Shown: piece by piece, positions 37,657 through 46,548 of the stretch
How the letters are laid out: each line of letters starts with the position of its first letter
Numbering within the stretch: the stretch's first letter is position 1
DNA from: Streptomyces endophytica
GTDB lineage: Bacteria > Actinomycetota > Actinomycetes > Streptomycetales > Streptomycetaceae
Direction: 5' to 3'
DNA length: 64,000 bases
NCBI RefSeq assembly: GCF_026153355.1
Contig: NZ_CP110636.1
Coordinates: forward strand, 310,001-374,000
Notes under the pieces: model-generated
The model's database searches: none
The model's input: only the letters and a program-made list of their open reading frames with translations
Told to the model about the DNA's origin: nothing
Program-made: the position numbers and the translations under genes

Positions 37657-38310
37657 TCACCGCTTGCGGGCGGTGGTCTTCTTCGCGGTGGTCTTGCGCG
37701 CGGTGGCCTTCTTGGCGGGAGCCTTCTTCGCCGTCGCCTTCTTCGCGGGCGCGGTCTTCTTGGCCGTCGCCTTCTTCGCGGTGGTCTTCTTGGCCGGGGT
37801 CGCCTTCTTGGCGGCGGCCTTGGCGGGGGCCTTCTTCGCCGTCGTCTTCTTGGCGGTGACCTTCTTCGCGGTGGTGGCCTTCTTCGCCGCGGCCTTCTTC
37901 GCCGGAGCCGCCTTCTTCGCGGCGGCCTTCTTGGCGGTGGCCTTCTTCGCGGCCGCCTTCTTGATGGCCGCGCCACCGGTGAGGCTGCCCTTGGGGGCCT
38001 TCTTGACGGAGACCTCGCCGCCCTTGGGGAGCTTCTTCGAGCCGCTCACCAGGTCCTTGAAGCCCTGACCGGCGCGGAAGCGCGGCACCGAGGTCTTCTT
38101 GACCCGCACCCGCTCACCCGTCTGCGGGTTGCGGGCGTAACGGGCCGGACGGTCGACCTTCTCGAACGAGCCGAATCCGGTGACCGAAACGCGGTCACCG
38201 GTGACCACTGCACGGACGATCGCGTCGAGTACGGCGTCGACCGCGTCCGCGGCGTTCTGGCGGCCGCCGAGCTTGTCGGCAATGGCTTCTACGAGCTGCG
38301 CCTTGTTCAC
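37657..38310 (-). CDS. hupS: HU-family nucleoid protein with histone H1-like tail
   Basis: A 217-residue protein. Residues 1-90 are a canonical HU fold ([42 protein letters not shown]). Residues about 100-217 are a Lys/Ala-rich tail of KKA[AT]AKK-type repeats like eukaryotic histone H1. This is HupS of Streptomyces, which compacts nucleoids in spores. The A+T-richer leader (38311-38400) probably holds its promoter. Confidence 0.95.
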   Translation of the reverse strand: MNKAQLVEAIADKLGGRQNAADAVDAVLDAIVRAVVTGDRVSVTGFGSFEKVDRPARYARNPQTGERVRVKKTSVPRFRAGQGFKDLVSGSKKLPKGGEVSVKKAPKGSLTGGAAIKKAAAKKATAKKAAAKKAAPAKKAAAKKATTAKKVTAKKTTAKKAPAKAAAKKATPAKKTTAKKATAKKTAPAKKATAKKAPAKKATARKTTAKKTTARKR

Positions 38311-38435
38311 GTCTTCCCCTTCGGAGACATTGCTGGAAGGAAAGTTTCCAAGCTTTTTCGCACGTTAGGCAGATATATACCGCAAATCAAACACGAAACG
38401 GGCTAATCACCCTTGTGCCGCAACGAACTCGACCT

Positions 38436-38681
38436 TCACGGACTTCCGTCGGCGTGCACATCTTCGGGATAACGACCTTCGTCGAGGTCTTCCATGAACC
38501 ACTCCAGACGCCGTGCCGCGTCCGCAAGATCGTGTTTAGCCGCGGCCGTGATGACGAGCAGCTTCCGGGTCAGCGCCATCCGTACGCCCTCCGGGACTTG
38601 CAGTGTCCGCACTCTTGCGTGTGCGTCCTTGAGTCGGTCGGCGACGACGCCGTAGAGCTGGAGTTGGTCGTCGCGTTCCAT
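38436..38681 (-). CDS. Small helical protein of unknown function
   Basis: An 81-residue, mostly helical protein (MERDDQLQLYGVVADRLKDAHARV...LEWFMEDLDEGRYPEDVHADGSP). No membrane segment, metal site or known domain. It lies between hupS and leuD, a place where I recall a conserved hypothetical gene in Streptomyces. It has no obvious operon partner. Confidence 0.7.
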   Translation of the reverse strand: MERDDQLQLYGVVADRLKDAHARVRTLQVPEGVRMALTRKLLVITAAAKHDLADAARRLEWFMEDLDEGRYPEDVHADGSP

Positions 38682-38747
38682 GCGCTAATTGTGCCATCTG
38701 CGGCGAGTTGTCGCTTCACGGGGCCTCAACAGGTGTCTTCACAAGCC

Positions 38748-38782
38748 GATGCGCCCCCTGCCAACTGCACAGGGGGCGCATC
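38748..38782 (-). terminator. Terminator of leuCD operon
   Basis: GATGCGCCCCCT (38748-38759) and AGGGGGCGCATC (38771-38782) form a perfect 12-bp stem with an 11-base loop, about 35 bases after the leuD stop. Confidence 0.8.
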
Positions 38783-38816
38783 GTACGCAATAACGCTTTG
38801 AGCCAAAAACCCGAGG

Positions 38817-39410
38817 TCAGACCTCGATCGTACGCGGCTTGAACGACGGGCGATTCGCCTCGTACGCCACGATTGATGACTCCTCCCGAAGGGTGAGGCT
38901 GATGTCGTCCAGCCCCTCCAGCAGGCGCCAACGGGCGTTCTCGTCCAGCTCGAAGTCCGCGCTGATGCCCTCCGCCCGGACCTGCCGGTCCACGAGGTCG
39001 ACGGTCACCTCGGCGGCCGGGTCGGCCTCCACCAGCTTCTGCAGCCGGTCCACCGTCTCCTGCGGCAGGACCACCGTCAGCAGGCCGTTCTTGAGGGAGT
39101 TGCCGCGGAAGATGTCCGCGAACCGCGAGGAGATGACGGCCTTGAAGCCGTAGTTCTGCAGCGCCCAGACGGCGTGCTCACGCGAGGATCCGGTGCCGAA
39201 GTCGGGGCCGGCGACCAGCACCGTGGCGCCTTTGTACTGCGGCTTGTTGAGGACGAACTCCGGGTCCTTGCGCCAGGCCTCGAACAGCCCGTCCTCGAAG
39301 CCGTCGCGGGTGACCTTCTTCAGCCAGTGGGCCGGGATGATCTGGTCGGTGTCGACGTTGCTGCGGCGCAGCGGGACGGCCCGGCCGGTGTGGGTGGTGA
39401 AAGCTTCCAT
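38817..39410 (-). CDS. leuD: 3-isopropylmalate dehydratase small subunit
   Basis: A 197-residue aconitase-swivel subunit. Motifs: [34 protein letters not shown] and [17 protein letters not shown]. With LeuC it isomerises 2- to 3-isopropylmalate in leucine synthesis. It follows leuC by 3 bases. Confidence 0.96.
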   Translation of the reverse strand: MEAFTTHTGRAVPLRRSNVDTDQIIPAHWLKKVTRDGFEDGLFEAWRKDPEFVLNKPQYKGATVLVAGPDFGTGSSREHAVWALQNYGFKAVISSRFADIFRGNSLKNGLLTVVLPQETVDRLQKLVEADPAAEVTVDLVDRQVRAEGISADFELDENARWRLLEGLDDISLTLREESSIVAYEANRPSFKPRTIEV

Positions 39411-39413
39411 GGT

Positions 39414-40838
39414 TCAGACTCCCGCGGGCGTGGCGACGTCGGACAGGTCGGCCGGTGAGGCCAGATGGCCGAGAACCGCCGTTGCGGCGGCCACCTGCGG
39501 CGAGACCAGGTGCGTACGACCGCCCTTGCCCTGGCGGCCCTCGAAGTTGCGGTTGGAGGTGGACGCCGAGCGCTCACCGGGCGCCAGCTGGTCGGGGTTC
39601 ATGCCCAGGCACATCGAGCAGCCCGCGTGCCGCCATTCGGCGCCCGCCGCGGTGAAGACCTTGTCCAGCCCCTCGGCGACCGCTTCCAGGGAGACCCGGA
39701 CCGAGCCGGGAACGATCAGCATCCGTACGCCGTCTGCGACCTTACGGCCCTCCAGGATCGACGCCGCGGAGCGCAGGTCCTCGATGCGGCCGTTGGTGCA
39801 GGAACCTACGAAGACGGTGTCCACGGTGATCTCGCGCAGCGGCTGACCCGCCGTCAACCCCATGTACTCCAGGGCCTTTTCGGCGGCCAGTCGCTCCGAG
39901 GCGTCCTCGTACGAAGCCGGGTCGGGGACCTGCGCCGAAAGCGGGGCGCCCTGGCCCGGGTTGGTGCCCCAGGTGACGAACGGCGCCAGCGCGGCGGCGT
40001 CGATGCGCACCTCGGCGTCGAAGACCGCGTCATCGTCGGTGCGCAGCGTCTTCCAGTACTCGACCGCGGCGTCCCAGTCCGCGCCCTGGGGGGCGTGGTC
40101 GCGGCCCTGGAGGTAGTCGAAGGTGGTCTGGTCCGGGGCGATCATGCCGGCCCGGGCGCCCGCCTCGATCGACATGTTGCAGATGGTCATCCGGGCCTCC
40201 ATCGAGAGCTTCTCGATGGCCGGACCGCGGTATTCGATGACGTATCCCTGGCCGCCGCCGGTGCCGATCCGGGCGATGATCGCCAGGATCAGGTCCTTGG
40301 CGGTCACGCCCTCCGGCAGCTCGCCGTCGACGGTGATCGCCATCGTCTTGAACGGGGCCAGCGGCAGCGTCTGGGTGGCCAGCACGTGCTCGACCTGACT
40401 GGTGCCGATACCGAACGCCAGCGCGCCGAAGGCGCCGTGGGTGGACGTGTGGCTGTCACCGCAGACCACGGTGGTACCCGGCTGGGTCAGTCCCAGCTGG
40501 GGGCCCACGACGTGGACGACACCCTGCTCGACGTCGCCGAGCGGGTGCAGCCGGACGCCGAACTCGGCGCAGTTCTTGCGCAGCGTCTCCAGCTGGGTGC
40601 GCGAGACCGGGTCGGCGATCGGCTTGTCGATGTCGAGGGTCGGGGTGTTGTGATCCTCGGTGGCGATGGTCAGGTCCGTCCGGCGCACCTGGCGGCCGGC
40701 CTTGCGGAGGCCGTCGAACGCCTGCGGGCTGGTGACCTCGTGCAGCAGGTGCAGATCAATGAAGAGGAGGTCGGGCTCGCCTTCCGCGCGCCGGACGACG
40801 TGGTCGTCCCAGACCTTCTCCGCGAGTGTCCGTCCCAT
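39414..40838 (-). CDS. leuC: 3-isopropylmalate dehydratase large subunit
   Basis: A 474-residue aconitase-family subunit. The 4Fe-4S ligands are in [15 protein letters not shown] and [13 protein letters not shown]. Other blocks are [34 protein letters not shown] segments ([12 protein letters not shown]) and GKDLIL. Complete and in operon with leuD. Divergent from ndgR, which in Streptomyces regulates leuCD. Confidence 0.97.
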   Translation of the reverse strand: MGRTLAEKVWDDHVVRRAEGEPDLLFIDLHLLHEVTSPQAFDGLRKAGRQVRRTDLTIATEDHNTPTLDIDKPIADPVSRTQLETLRKNCAEFGVRLHPLGDVEQGVVHVVGPQLGLTQPGTTVVCGDSHTSTHGAFGALAFGIGTSQVEHVLATQTLPLAPFKTMAITVDGELPEGVTAKDLILAIIARIGTGGGQGYVIEYRGPAIEKLSMEARMTICNMSIEAGARAGMIAPDQTTFDYLQGRDHAPQGADWDAAVEYWKTLRTDDDAVFDAEVRIDAAALAPFVTWGTNPGQGAPLSAQVPDPASYEDASERLAAEKALEYMGLTAGQPLREITVDTVFVGSCTNGRIEDLRSAASILEGRKVADGVRMLIVPGSVRVSLEAVAEGLDKVFTAAGAEWRHAGCSMCLGMNPDQLAPGERSASTSNRNFEGRQGKGGRTHLVSPQVAAATAVLGHLASPADLSDVATPAGV

Positions 40839-40983
40839 CGCTTTCCCTCCGGCCGGCCGCTGTGCCGGCCTTGCTCGTCCATGCGCGATCGCCCGCAGAA
40901 CTCCCCCTGCCGGGCCTTACGCCGGGCCCTGGTCGAGGGCCCACACCTACAGACTGACGACTTCCCTGGAAAATTGAACTTGC

Positions 40984-41000
40984 GTTTCACAGTGTGAGAC
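40984..41000. promoter_or_regulatory. Probable NdgR operator between leuC and ndgR
   Basis: GTTTCAC-AGT-GTGAGAC is a 17-bp palindrome with one mismatch, 14 bases before the ndgR start. NdgR/AreB is known to bind the leuC-ndgR intergenic region, so this is the likely site for leuCD control and autoregulation. Confidence 0.65.
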
Positions 41001-41014
41001 GTGAGTATCGTTGC

Positions 41015-41731
41015 ATGGACAACTCTAGCGGCGTCGGCGTTCTCGACAAGGCAGCTCTGGTTTTGAGTGCCCTGGAGTCCGGTCCGGCCACCCTCGCCGG
41101 GCTGGTCGCGGCGACAGGGCTTGCACGACCCACGGCCCACCGGCTGGCCGTGGCACTGGAACACCACCGGATGGTGGCGAGGGACATGCAGGGCCGGTTC
41201 ATCCTGGGCCCACGGCTCTCCGAGCTGGCCGCGGCGGCCGGCGAGGACCGTCTGCTGGCCACGGCCGGACCGGTACTGACCCACCTGCGCGACGTGACGG
41301 GCGAGAGCGCCCAGCTCTATCGCCGGCAGGGCGACATGCGGATCTGCGTGGCAGCGGCCGAGCGGCTGTCCGGACTGCGGGACACCGTCCCGGTCGGCTC
41401 CACGCTCCCGATGAAGGCCGGCTCGGCCGCGCAGATCCTGATGGCCTGGGAGGAGCCCGAGCGGCTGCACCGCGGCCTCCAGGGCGCCCGCTTCACGGCG
41501 ACGGCCCTGTCGGGCGTACGGCGCCGCGGCTGGGCCCAGTCGATCGGTGAGCGCGAGCCCGGCGTGGCCTCGGTCTCCGCGCCCGTACGCGGCCCCTCGA
41601 ACCGTGTGGTGGCCGCCGTCTCGGTCTCCGGACCGATCGAGCGGCTGACCCGCCACCCGGGCCGGATGCACGCCCAGGCGGTCATCGACGCGGCCGCCCG
41701 GCTCTCCGAGGGCCTGCGCCGCAACGGCTGA
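41015..41731 (+). CDS. ndgR: IclR-family regulator NdgR (AreB)
   Basis: A 238-residue regulator. N-terminal winged helix (VLDKAALVLSALESGPATLAGLVAATGLARPTAHRLAVAL) and a C-terminal IclR effector domain (LPMKAGSAAQILMAWEEPE, APVRGPSNRVVAAVSVSGP). NdgR controls leucine and other amino-acid genes and influences antibiotic production. ATG at 41015 (MDNSSGVGVLDKAA) is the family start; an upstream GTG at 40994 lies inside the palindrome. Confidence 0.95.
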   Translation: MDNSSGVGVLDKAALVLSALESGPATLAGLVAATGLARPTAHRLAVALEHHRMVARDMQGRFILGPRLSELAAAAGEDRLLATAGPVLTHLRDVTGESAQLYRRQGDMRICVAAAERLSGLRDTVPVGSTLPMKAGSAAQILMAWEEPERLHRGLQGARFTATALSGVRRRGWAQSIGEREPGVASVSAPVRGPSNRVVAAVSVSGPIERLTRHPGRMHAQAVIDAAARLSEGLRRNG

Positions 41732-41828
41732 GCGACGCGGCCGGCCCCCGGCCCGAACCACGCGGCCCGGCCCCGCTCCCGTACGGCGAACTCCGTCCGG
41801 GGCCGGGGCCGGGCGGCCGTGCGCCGGC

Positions 41829-42308
41829 TCAGGCCGCCAGCCGCTCGGCCGCCCGCTCCCCGCGGCGGGCGACCGGCACCACCCCGCGGGCCGCCCCCAG
41901 CCCGTAGGGCGGCATGTTCGCGTAGATGTTCTCGTACGAGCCCGCCGGGACGGCGTAGGTCTCGTGCCAGATGCCGACGTGCCCCCGCCCCGCCCGCGCC
42001 CGCCGGTTGAAGGCGGCCCAGGCCGGGCGGTGCGCACCGCCCTGGTCGCTCGCGTAGGCCAGCAGCTTCTCCTTCGACTCCCAGTACTGCAGGACCGCGA
42101 CGTTCCGCAGTCCGGGCAGGAAGCGGTAGCCGAGCATGCCCCGCTCCGGGTCGCGCGCCAGCTCCTTGATCATGGGCGTCATCGCCCGGAGCACGGGCAG
42201 CCAACTGCGCACCGCCCGCCAGTCGTTGATCCGCATCCCGACGAGGAAGACCACCACCTCCCCGGTACCGTCCGCCGTCATCCGTCCCTGCACCGGCTTG
42301 CCGCTCAT
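41829..42308 (-). CDS. DUF4188 domain protein
   Basis: A 159-residue protein of the DUF4188 family, structurally a dimeric alpha/beta-barrel (monooxygenase-like): VVVFLVGMRINDWRAVRSWLPVL, GYRFLPGLRNVAVLQYWESKEKLLAYA, HRPAWAAFNRRAR, VGIWHETYAVPAGSYENIYANMPPYGLG. ATG at 42308 follows AAGGGGGCTGTG. The promoter region has overlapping TGGATAG palindromes, so it is probably induced through a repressor encoded elsewhere. Confidence 0.85.
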   Translation of the reverse strand: MSGKPVQGRMTADGTGEVVVFLVGMRINDWRAVRSWLPVLRAMTPMIKELARDPERGMLGYRFLPGLRNVAVLQYWESKEKLLAYASDQGGAHRPAWAAFNRRARAGRGHVGIWHETYAVPAGSYENIYANMPPYGLGAARGVVPVARRGERAAERLAA

Positions 42309-42336
42309 CACAGCCCCCTTGGTCACACCTGATGCT

Positions 42337-42366
42337 GGATAGCGTCGCTATCCATAATTGGATAGT
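42337..42366. promoter_or_regulatory. Overlapping TGGATAG palindromes upstream of DUF4188 gene
   Basis: Three half-sites: TGGATAG (42337-42343), CTATCCA (42349-42355) and TGGATAG (42360-42366). The first two form a palindrome with a 5-base spacer; the second and third form another with TAAT between. The site lies 29-58 bases before the start codon, ideal for a repressor. Confidence 0.65.
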
Positions 42367-42516
42367 GCCACTCCCCAAGAGGGAGCGCAAGGGGTAGGCG
42401 ACCGGGGAGCGCGGGAGCGCGGCGGAGTGGCCGCCGCGACGATGTCGCGGCCTCAAGGCCAACGAGGAGCCCAACGGGCACTTCGGAACGGGCCGTTGGC
42501 CCACCGGAACAGCGAG

Positions 42517-42545
42517 AAGGCCCCCCGCATGACGCGGAGGGCCTT
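42517..42545 (-). terminator. Terminator of the tRNA cluster
   Basis: AAGGCCCCCCGC and GCGGAGGGCCTT pair with one mismatch around about 5 bases, directly downstream of the last tRNA-Glu on the minus strand. Confidence 0.7.
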
Positions 42546-42555
42546 CCCTCTTACG

Positions 42556-42628
42556 TACCCCCGACCGGATTCGAACCGGCGCTACCGCCTTGAGAGGGCG
42601 GCGTGCTAGGCCGCTACACAACGGGGGC
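42556..42628 (-). tRNA. tRNA-Glu (CTC), copy 1
   Basis: A 73-base cloverleaf with acceptor arm GCCCCCG/CGGGGGT, anticodon loop CCTCTCA (anticodon CTC) on stem CCGCC/GGCGG, and T-loop GGTTCGAATCC. No encoded CCA. Confidence 0.93.
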
Positions 42629-42669
42629 AAGTCTTCTTGCAGTTGAGCCTGTCACGAGGACACGCTGCG

Positions 42670-42741
42670 CTGGGCTACCAGGACTCGAACCTAGACTAAA
42701 TGAACCAGAATCACTCGTGCTGCCAATTACACCATAGCCCA
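42670..42741 (-). tRNA. tRNA-Gln (CTG), copy 1
   Basis: A 72-base tRNA with acceptor TGGGCTA/TAGCCCA, anticodon CTG in loop TTCTGGT, and T-loop AGGTTCGAGTCCT. The anticodon stem AGTGA/TCATT includes a G-U wobble, unlike copy 2 (ACTGA/TCAGT). Confidence 0.92.
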
Positions 42742-42757
42742 TGGTGGTTTAGACCAG

Positions 42758-42829
42758 TACCCCCGACCGGATTCGAACCGGCGCTACCGCCTTGAGAGGG
42801 CGGCGTGCTAGGCCGCTACACAACGGGGC
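42758..42829 (-). tRNA. tRNA-Glu (CTC), copy 2, acceptor arm one base short
   Basis: Identical to copy 1 through the D, anticodon and T arms, but the 5' acceptor run has four rather than five C (plus strand ACGGGGC at 42823-42829). As given, the acceptor stem cannot form all seven pairs. This probably reflects the same homopolymer under-calling seen in the protein genes. Confidence 0.85.
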
Positions 42830-42913
42830 CCTAGCGATCCCATCCGGCCGGAGCCGGATGTTGTCACCGCAATACCATCGGGAGCGACCCTGATGATCTA
42901 CGGGATGGATCTG

Positions 42914-42986
42914 TACCCCCGACCGGATTCGAACCGGCGCTACTGCCTTGAGAGGGCAGCGTGCTAGGCCGCTACACAACGGGGGC
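42914..42986 (-). tRNA. tRNA-Glu (CTC), copy 3
   Basis: A 73-base tRNA with full acceptor GCCCCCG/CGGGGGT. Anticodon stem is CTGCC/GGCAG instead of CCGCC/GGCGG, a compensated base-pair change relative to copies 1 and 2. Confidence 0.93.
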
Positions 42987-43007
42987 TTTGCAGATGAGCT
43001 CTGCGAG

Positions 43008-43079
43008 CTGGCCTACCAGGACTCGAACCTAGACTAACTGAACCAGAATCAGTCGTGCTGCCAATTACACCATAGGCCA
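43008..43079 (-). tRNA. tRNA-Gln (CTG), copy 2
   Basis: A 72-base tRNA, first of the minus-strand cluster, with acceptor TGGCCTA/TAGGCCA (compensated difference from copy 1), anticodon CTG and T-loop AGGTTCGAGTCCT. The cluster lies upstream of, and in the same direction as, gltX's partner tRNA set, fitting a Glu/Gln tRNA operon. Confidence 0.93.
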
Positions 43080-43166
43080 TCAAAGCACAACCCCCTGCGG
43101 GGGTGGTATTTGACTTACGCTTCCCGGCCGGGCCTCTCGGCCCTCTCGGGCGGCGCAGGAAGAACA

Positions 43167-43892
43167 TTACCTGATCGTGGACGGGGCTCCAAAACCGATA
43201 ACTCCGTGCAGCAGCTCGGGCAGCTCCGCCAGGCTCACGATCCGCCGCACCCCGGCCGGCAGCTCCCCGCCGGCGCCCGTGCGGTCCAGCCAGACGGCGC
43301 CCAGCCCGGCGTCCCGGGCGCCGAGCGCATCGATGTCGAGCCGGTCGCCGACGTAGACCACCTCTTCGGGCCCGAGGCCAAGCGCGGCACAGGCGCCGTG
43401 GAAGGCCTCCGCCGCGGGCTTGGCGTGTCCCAGCTCGTCCGCGCACAGCACCGCCTCGAAGTGGGTGCGGATGCCCAGCGTGGCCAGTTTGCGTTCCTGG
43501 TTGGCTACCGAGGAGTTCGACAGCACGGCCTGTCGCACCAGGGGCGCCAGCGCCGTCAGCGCGGGCTCGGAGTCCGGGAAGAGCACCCAGGACGCCTCGT
43601 AGTGCGTGATGTACCGCGCGAACCAGGCGTCCGCTTCGTCGTCGCTCAGTGCCACGCCCAGGAACGTCCGGGCCCGCTCCCTGCGGTGGTCGAGGAATCC
43701 CAGCTCACCGGCGAGGAAGCGGGCGAACTCGGTCTCCATCGCCGCGCGCCAGCGCGTCAGCGCCGCCTCCTCCCCGCCGTACGCGGCCAGCAGTCCTTCG
43801 GCGCGCAGGTGCCGCAGCGCACCGGCGCGGTCCGAGCCGGTGTAGTCGAAGAGGGTGTCGTCGATGTCCCACAGGACGGCGCGGAGGGCCAT
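43167..43892 (-). CDS. HAD-superfamily hydrolase
   Basis: A 241-residue haloacid-dehalogenase-like phosphatase. Motif I is LWDIDDTLFDYTG (nucleophile Asp), motif II VLSNSS, motif III Lys in GHAKPAAEAF, motif IV YVGDRLDIDALGARDAG. A helical C1 cap lies between motifs I and II. Substrate unknown. ATG at 43892. Confidence 0.88.
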   Translation of the reverse strand: MALRAVLWDIDDTLFDYTGSDRAGALRHLRAEGLLAAYGGEEAALTRWRAAMETEFARFLAGELGFLDHRRERARTFLGVALSDDEADAWFARYITHYEASWVLFPDSEPALTALAPLVRQAVLSNSSVANQERKLATLGIRTHFEAVLCADELGHAKPAAEAFHGACAALGLGPEEVVYVGDRLDIDALGARDAGLGAVWLDRTGAGGELPAGVRRIVSLAELPELLHGVIGFGAPSTIR

Positions 43893-43936
43893 GACGGCAA
43901 TCTAACGCTCCTGGGCGGGTCAGGGAGGGAATATGC

Positions 43937-43973
43937 CGAGGGCCCGGAAGCCGGTGCGGCTTCCGGGCCCTCG
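43937..43973 (-). terminator. Terminator of gltX
   Basis: A perfect 16-bp stem (43937-43952 with 43958-43973) around GGTGC, 16 bases past the gltX stop codon. Confidence 0.85.
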
Positions 43974-43988
43974 GGCACCCGTCATGGG

Positions 43989-45468
43989 TCAGCCGGCGAG
44001 CTTGGCCAGCGCGGCGTCGATGCGGGCGAGGGTGCGCTCCTTGCCGAGGACTTCGAGGGACTCGAAGAGCGGCAGGCCGACCGTGCGGCCGGTGACGGCC
44101 ACCCGGACGGGGGCCTGGGCCTTGCCGAGCTTGAGGCCGTGCTCCTCACCGGCGGCCAGGACGGCCTCCTTGAGGGGCTCGGGGCCGGCGTTCCAGTCGG
44201 CGGCGGCGAGCTTGGCCCGGGCGGTGGTGAGCAGGGCGACCGGGTCGCCCTTCATCGCCTTGGTCCAGGACGCCTCATCCTCCACCGGCTCCTTGCGGAA
44301 CAGGAAGTCGACGTTGGCGGTGATGTCGGACAGGACGGTGAGGCGGGTCTGGGCGTGCGGGGCGATCGCGCGCCAGGCGGCCTCGTCGAAGTCCGCCGGC
44401 TCCCAGTTGGCGAACGGGGCCGCCAGCCAGGGCTCGCACCGCTTGATGAAGTCCTCGACGTCCAGCTGCCGGATGTGGTCGGCGTTGATCGCCTCGGCCT
44501 TCTTCAGGTCGAAGCGGGCCGGGTTGGCGTTGACGTCCGTGATGTCGAACTTCTCGATCAGCTCGGGCACCGAGAAGATGTCCTGGTCGGCGGAGAACGA
44601 CCAGCCGAGCAGCGCGAGGTAGTTGAGCAGGCCCTCGGCAGGAAGCCGCGCTCGCGGTAGAGGTTGAGCGAGGCCTGCGGGTCGCGCTTGGAGAGCTTCT
44701 TGTTGCCCTCGCCCATGACGTACGGCAGGTGACCGAACTCGGGGATCGACGAGGCGATGCCCAGCTCGATCAGCGCCTTGTACAGGGCGATCTGGCGGGG
44801 GGTGGAGGAGAGCAGGTCCTCGCCGCGCAGGACGTGGGTGATGCCCATCAGGGCGTCGTCGACCGGGTTGACGAGGGTGTACAGCGGCGCGCCGTTGGCG
44901 CGCACGATGCCGTAGTCCGGGACGTTGTCCGGGGTGAAGGTCAGCTCGCCGCGGACCAGGTCGGTGAAGGTGATCGGCTCGTCGGGCATCCGGAAGCGGA
45001 TGATCGAGGTGCGGCCCTCGGCCTCGTACGCGGCCTTCTGCTCGGCGGTCAGCTCGCGGCAGGTGCCGTCGTAACCGGAGGGCCGGCCGGCCTTGCGGGC
45101 GGCCTCGCGGCGCTCGTCGAGCTCCTCGGTGGTGCAGTAGCAGGGGTACGCGTGGCCGGCGGCGAGCAGCTTCTCGGCGATGTCCTTGTAGCGGTCCATC
45201 CGCTGGGACTGGCGGTACGGCGCGTGCGGGCCGCCGACCTCGGGGCCCTCGTCCCAGTCGAAGCCGAGCCAGTGGAAGGAGTCCAGCAGCTGGTTGTAGG
45301 ACTCCTCGGAGTCGCGGGCCGCGTCGGTGTCCTCGATCCGGAAGACCAGGGTGCCCTTGTGGTGCCGCGCGTAGGCCCAGTTGAACAGGGCGGTGCGGAT
45401 CAGGCCGACATGGGGTTACCGGTCGGGGAGGGACAGAAACGGACGCGGACGGGGGTCGCGTTAGCCAC
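43989..45468 (-). CDS. gltX: Glutamyl-tRNA synthetase (two apparent frameshifts)
   Basis: About 493 residues after adding one C near 45411-45417 and one near 44636-44642. Class I motifs: [25 protein letters not shown] (HIGH-type, at the first break), [45 protein letters not shown] (KMSKS-type). The C-terminal anticodon-binding helices are intact. Essential, charging the neighbouring tRNA-Glu; most actinomycetes also use GluRS to mischarge tRNA-Gln. GTG at 45468 overlaps the upstream gene by 8 bases. Confidence 0.93.
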
Positions 45469-46232
45469 GCTTGATCACCTTGTTGGTGAGAGTGCCGATG
45501 CCTTCGATGGTGACGGCGACCTCGTCGCCGACGTTCAGGGGGCCGACCCCGGCCGGGGTGCCCGTGAGGATGACGTCGCCGGGGAGCAGGGTCATGGCCT
45601 CGGTGATGTGCACGATCAGGTCCTCGATCGGGCGGATCATGTCGCTGGTCCGGCCGAGCTGGCGCTGTTCGCCGTTGACCGTGCACTGGATCGCGAGGCC
45701 CGCGGCGACGTCGGCGGGGCCAGCCCGGTCTCGACCCAGGGGCCGAGCGGGCAGGAGCTGTCGAAGCCCTTGGCCCGGGCCCACTGCTTCTCGCGCTGCT
45801 GGACGTCGCGCGCGGTGACGTCGTTGGCGCAGGTGTAGCCGAGGATGACGTCCTTGGCGCGTTCGCGGGGCACCTCGCGGCACATCCGCCCGATGACGAC
45901 GGCGAGCTCCGCCTCGTGGTGCACCTCCTGGGAGAAGGAGGGGTAGGCGATGGGTCACCGGGGCCGATCACCGAGGTGGACGGCTTGAAGAAGGTGACGG
46001 GCACGTCCGGGACGGCGTTGCCCAGCTCGGCGGCGTGTTCGGCGTAGTTGCGGCCCACGCAGACGACCTTGTTGGGCAGGACGGGAGGCAGCAGCCGGAC
46101 CTTGTCGAGGGGAACCTTCTGGCCCGAGCGCTCGAATTCCGCGAAGGGATGACCCTTGATGACGTCGAGTTCGTCGCCTTCGAGGACGCCGAAGCCGACG
46201 TTGCCGTCGATGGAGAATCTGGCGATGCGCAC
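45461..46232 (-). CDS. Fumarylacetoacetate hydrolase family protein (two apparent frameshifts)
   Basis: About 257 residues after restoring one base near 45950-45960 (GPGDP-IAYP) and one near 45715-45725. FAH motifs: VVCVGRNYAEHAAELG, HHEAELAVVIGR, VILGYTCANDVTARDVQ, and the end LLPGDVILTGTPAGVGPLNVGDEV. Likely a divalent-metal hydrolase/decarboxylase of 2-oxo acids (ring-cleavage or oxaloacetate-like substrates); the exact one is unknown. GTG start at 46232. Overlaps gltX. Confidence 0.88.
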
Positions 46233-46356
46233 GGGTGCCGCTGCCCCTCAGTGATCATTGACCGGAGTTGACACTCCAGGCTATCGCCCCTTTTTGGGCG
46301 CGCGCTCACCCATGGGCGCCGCGGCGGTCCGCGGCCGCTGCCCCTCGGCCGCGTGA

Positions 46357-46548
46357 TTACGCGGTGACGGCCTGCTCGGGGGCGTCCATCAGGACGGTGC
46401 GCCGGGGGTTGGCGGTCTGCGCGGGGAGATCGACGGTGTGCTCCGGGGCCTCGGGGAGGGGGGTGCCGAGCTCGTCGGCGTCCTTGAGGTGGGCCAGGGT
46501 GGTGCGCCGCGGGTTGGCTATGTTGCGGAACATCATCGTCGTCTTCAC
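46357..46548 (-). CDS. Small peptide with duplicated NPRRT motif
   Basis: A 63-residue peptide, GTG start at 46548 after GAGGCGTACCGAA. It contains the same motif twice: IANPRRTTLAHL (about residues 10-21) and TANPRRTVLMDA (about residues 46-57), linked by an acidic/Pro stretch (PEAPEHTVDLPAQ). No membrane segment or Cys. I do not recognise a named family. It lies alone, divergent from the first conservon across a 600-base regulatory gap. Confidence 0.65.
   Translation of the reverse strand: MKTTMMFRNIANPRRTTLAHLKDADELGTPLPEAPEHTVDLPAQTANPRRTVLMDAPEQAVTA

Noticed and set aside
43989..46232. gltX and the FAH gene as a fused or degraded pseudogene
   Set aside because: Each break is repaired by one base in a G/C run, motifs are intact on both sides, and GluRS is essential. 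The long open frame across both genes is an accident of the frameshifts.
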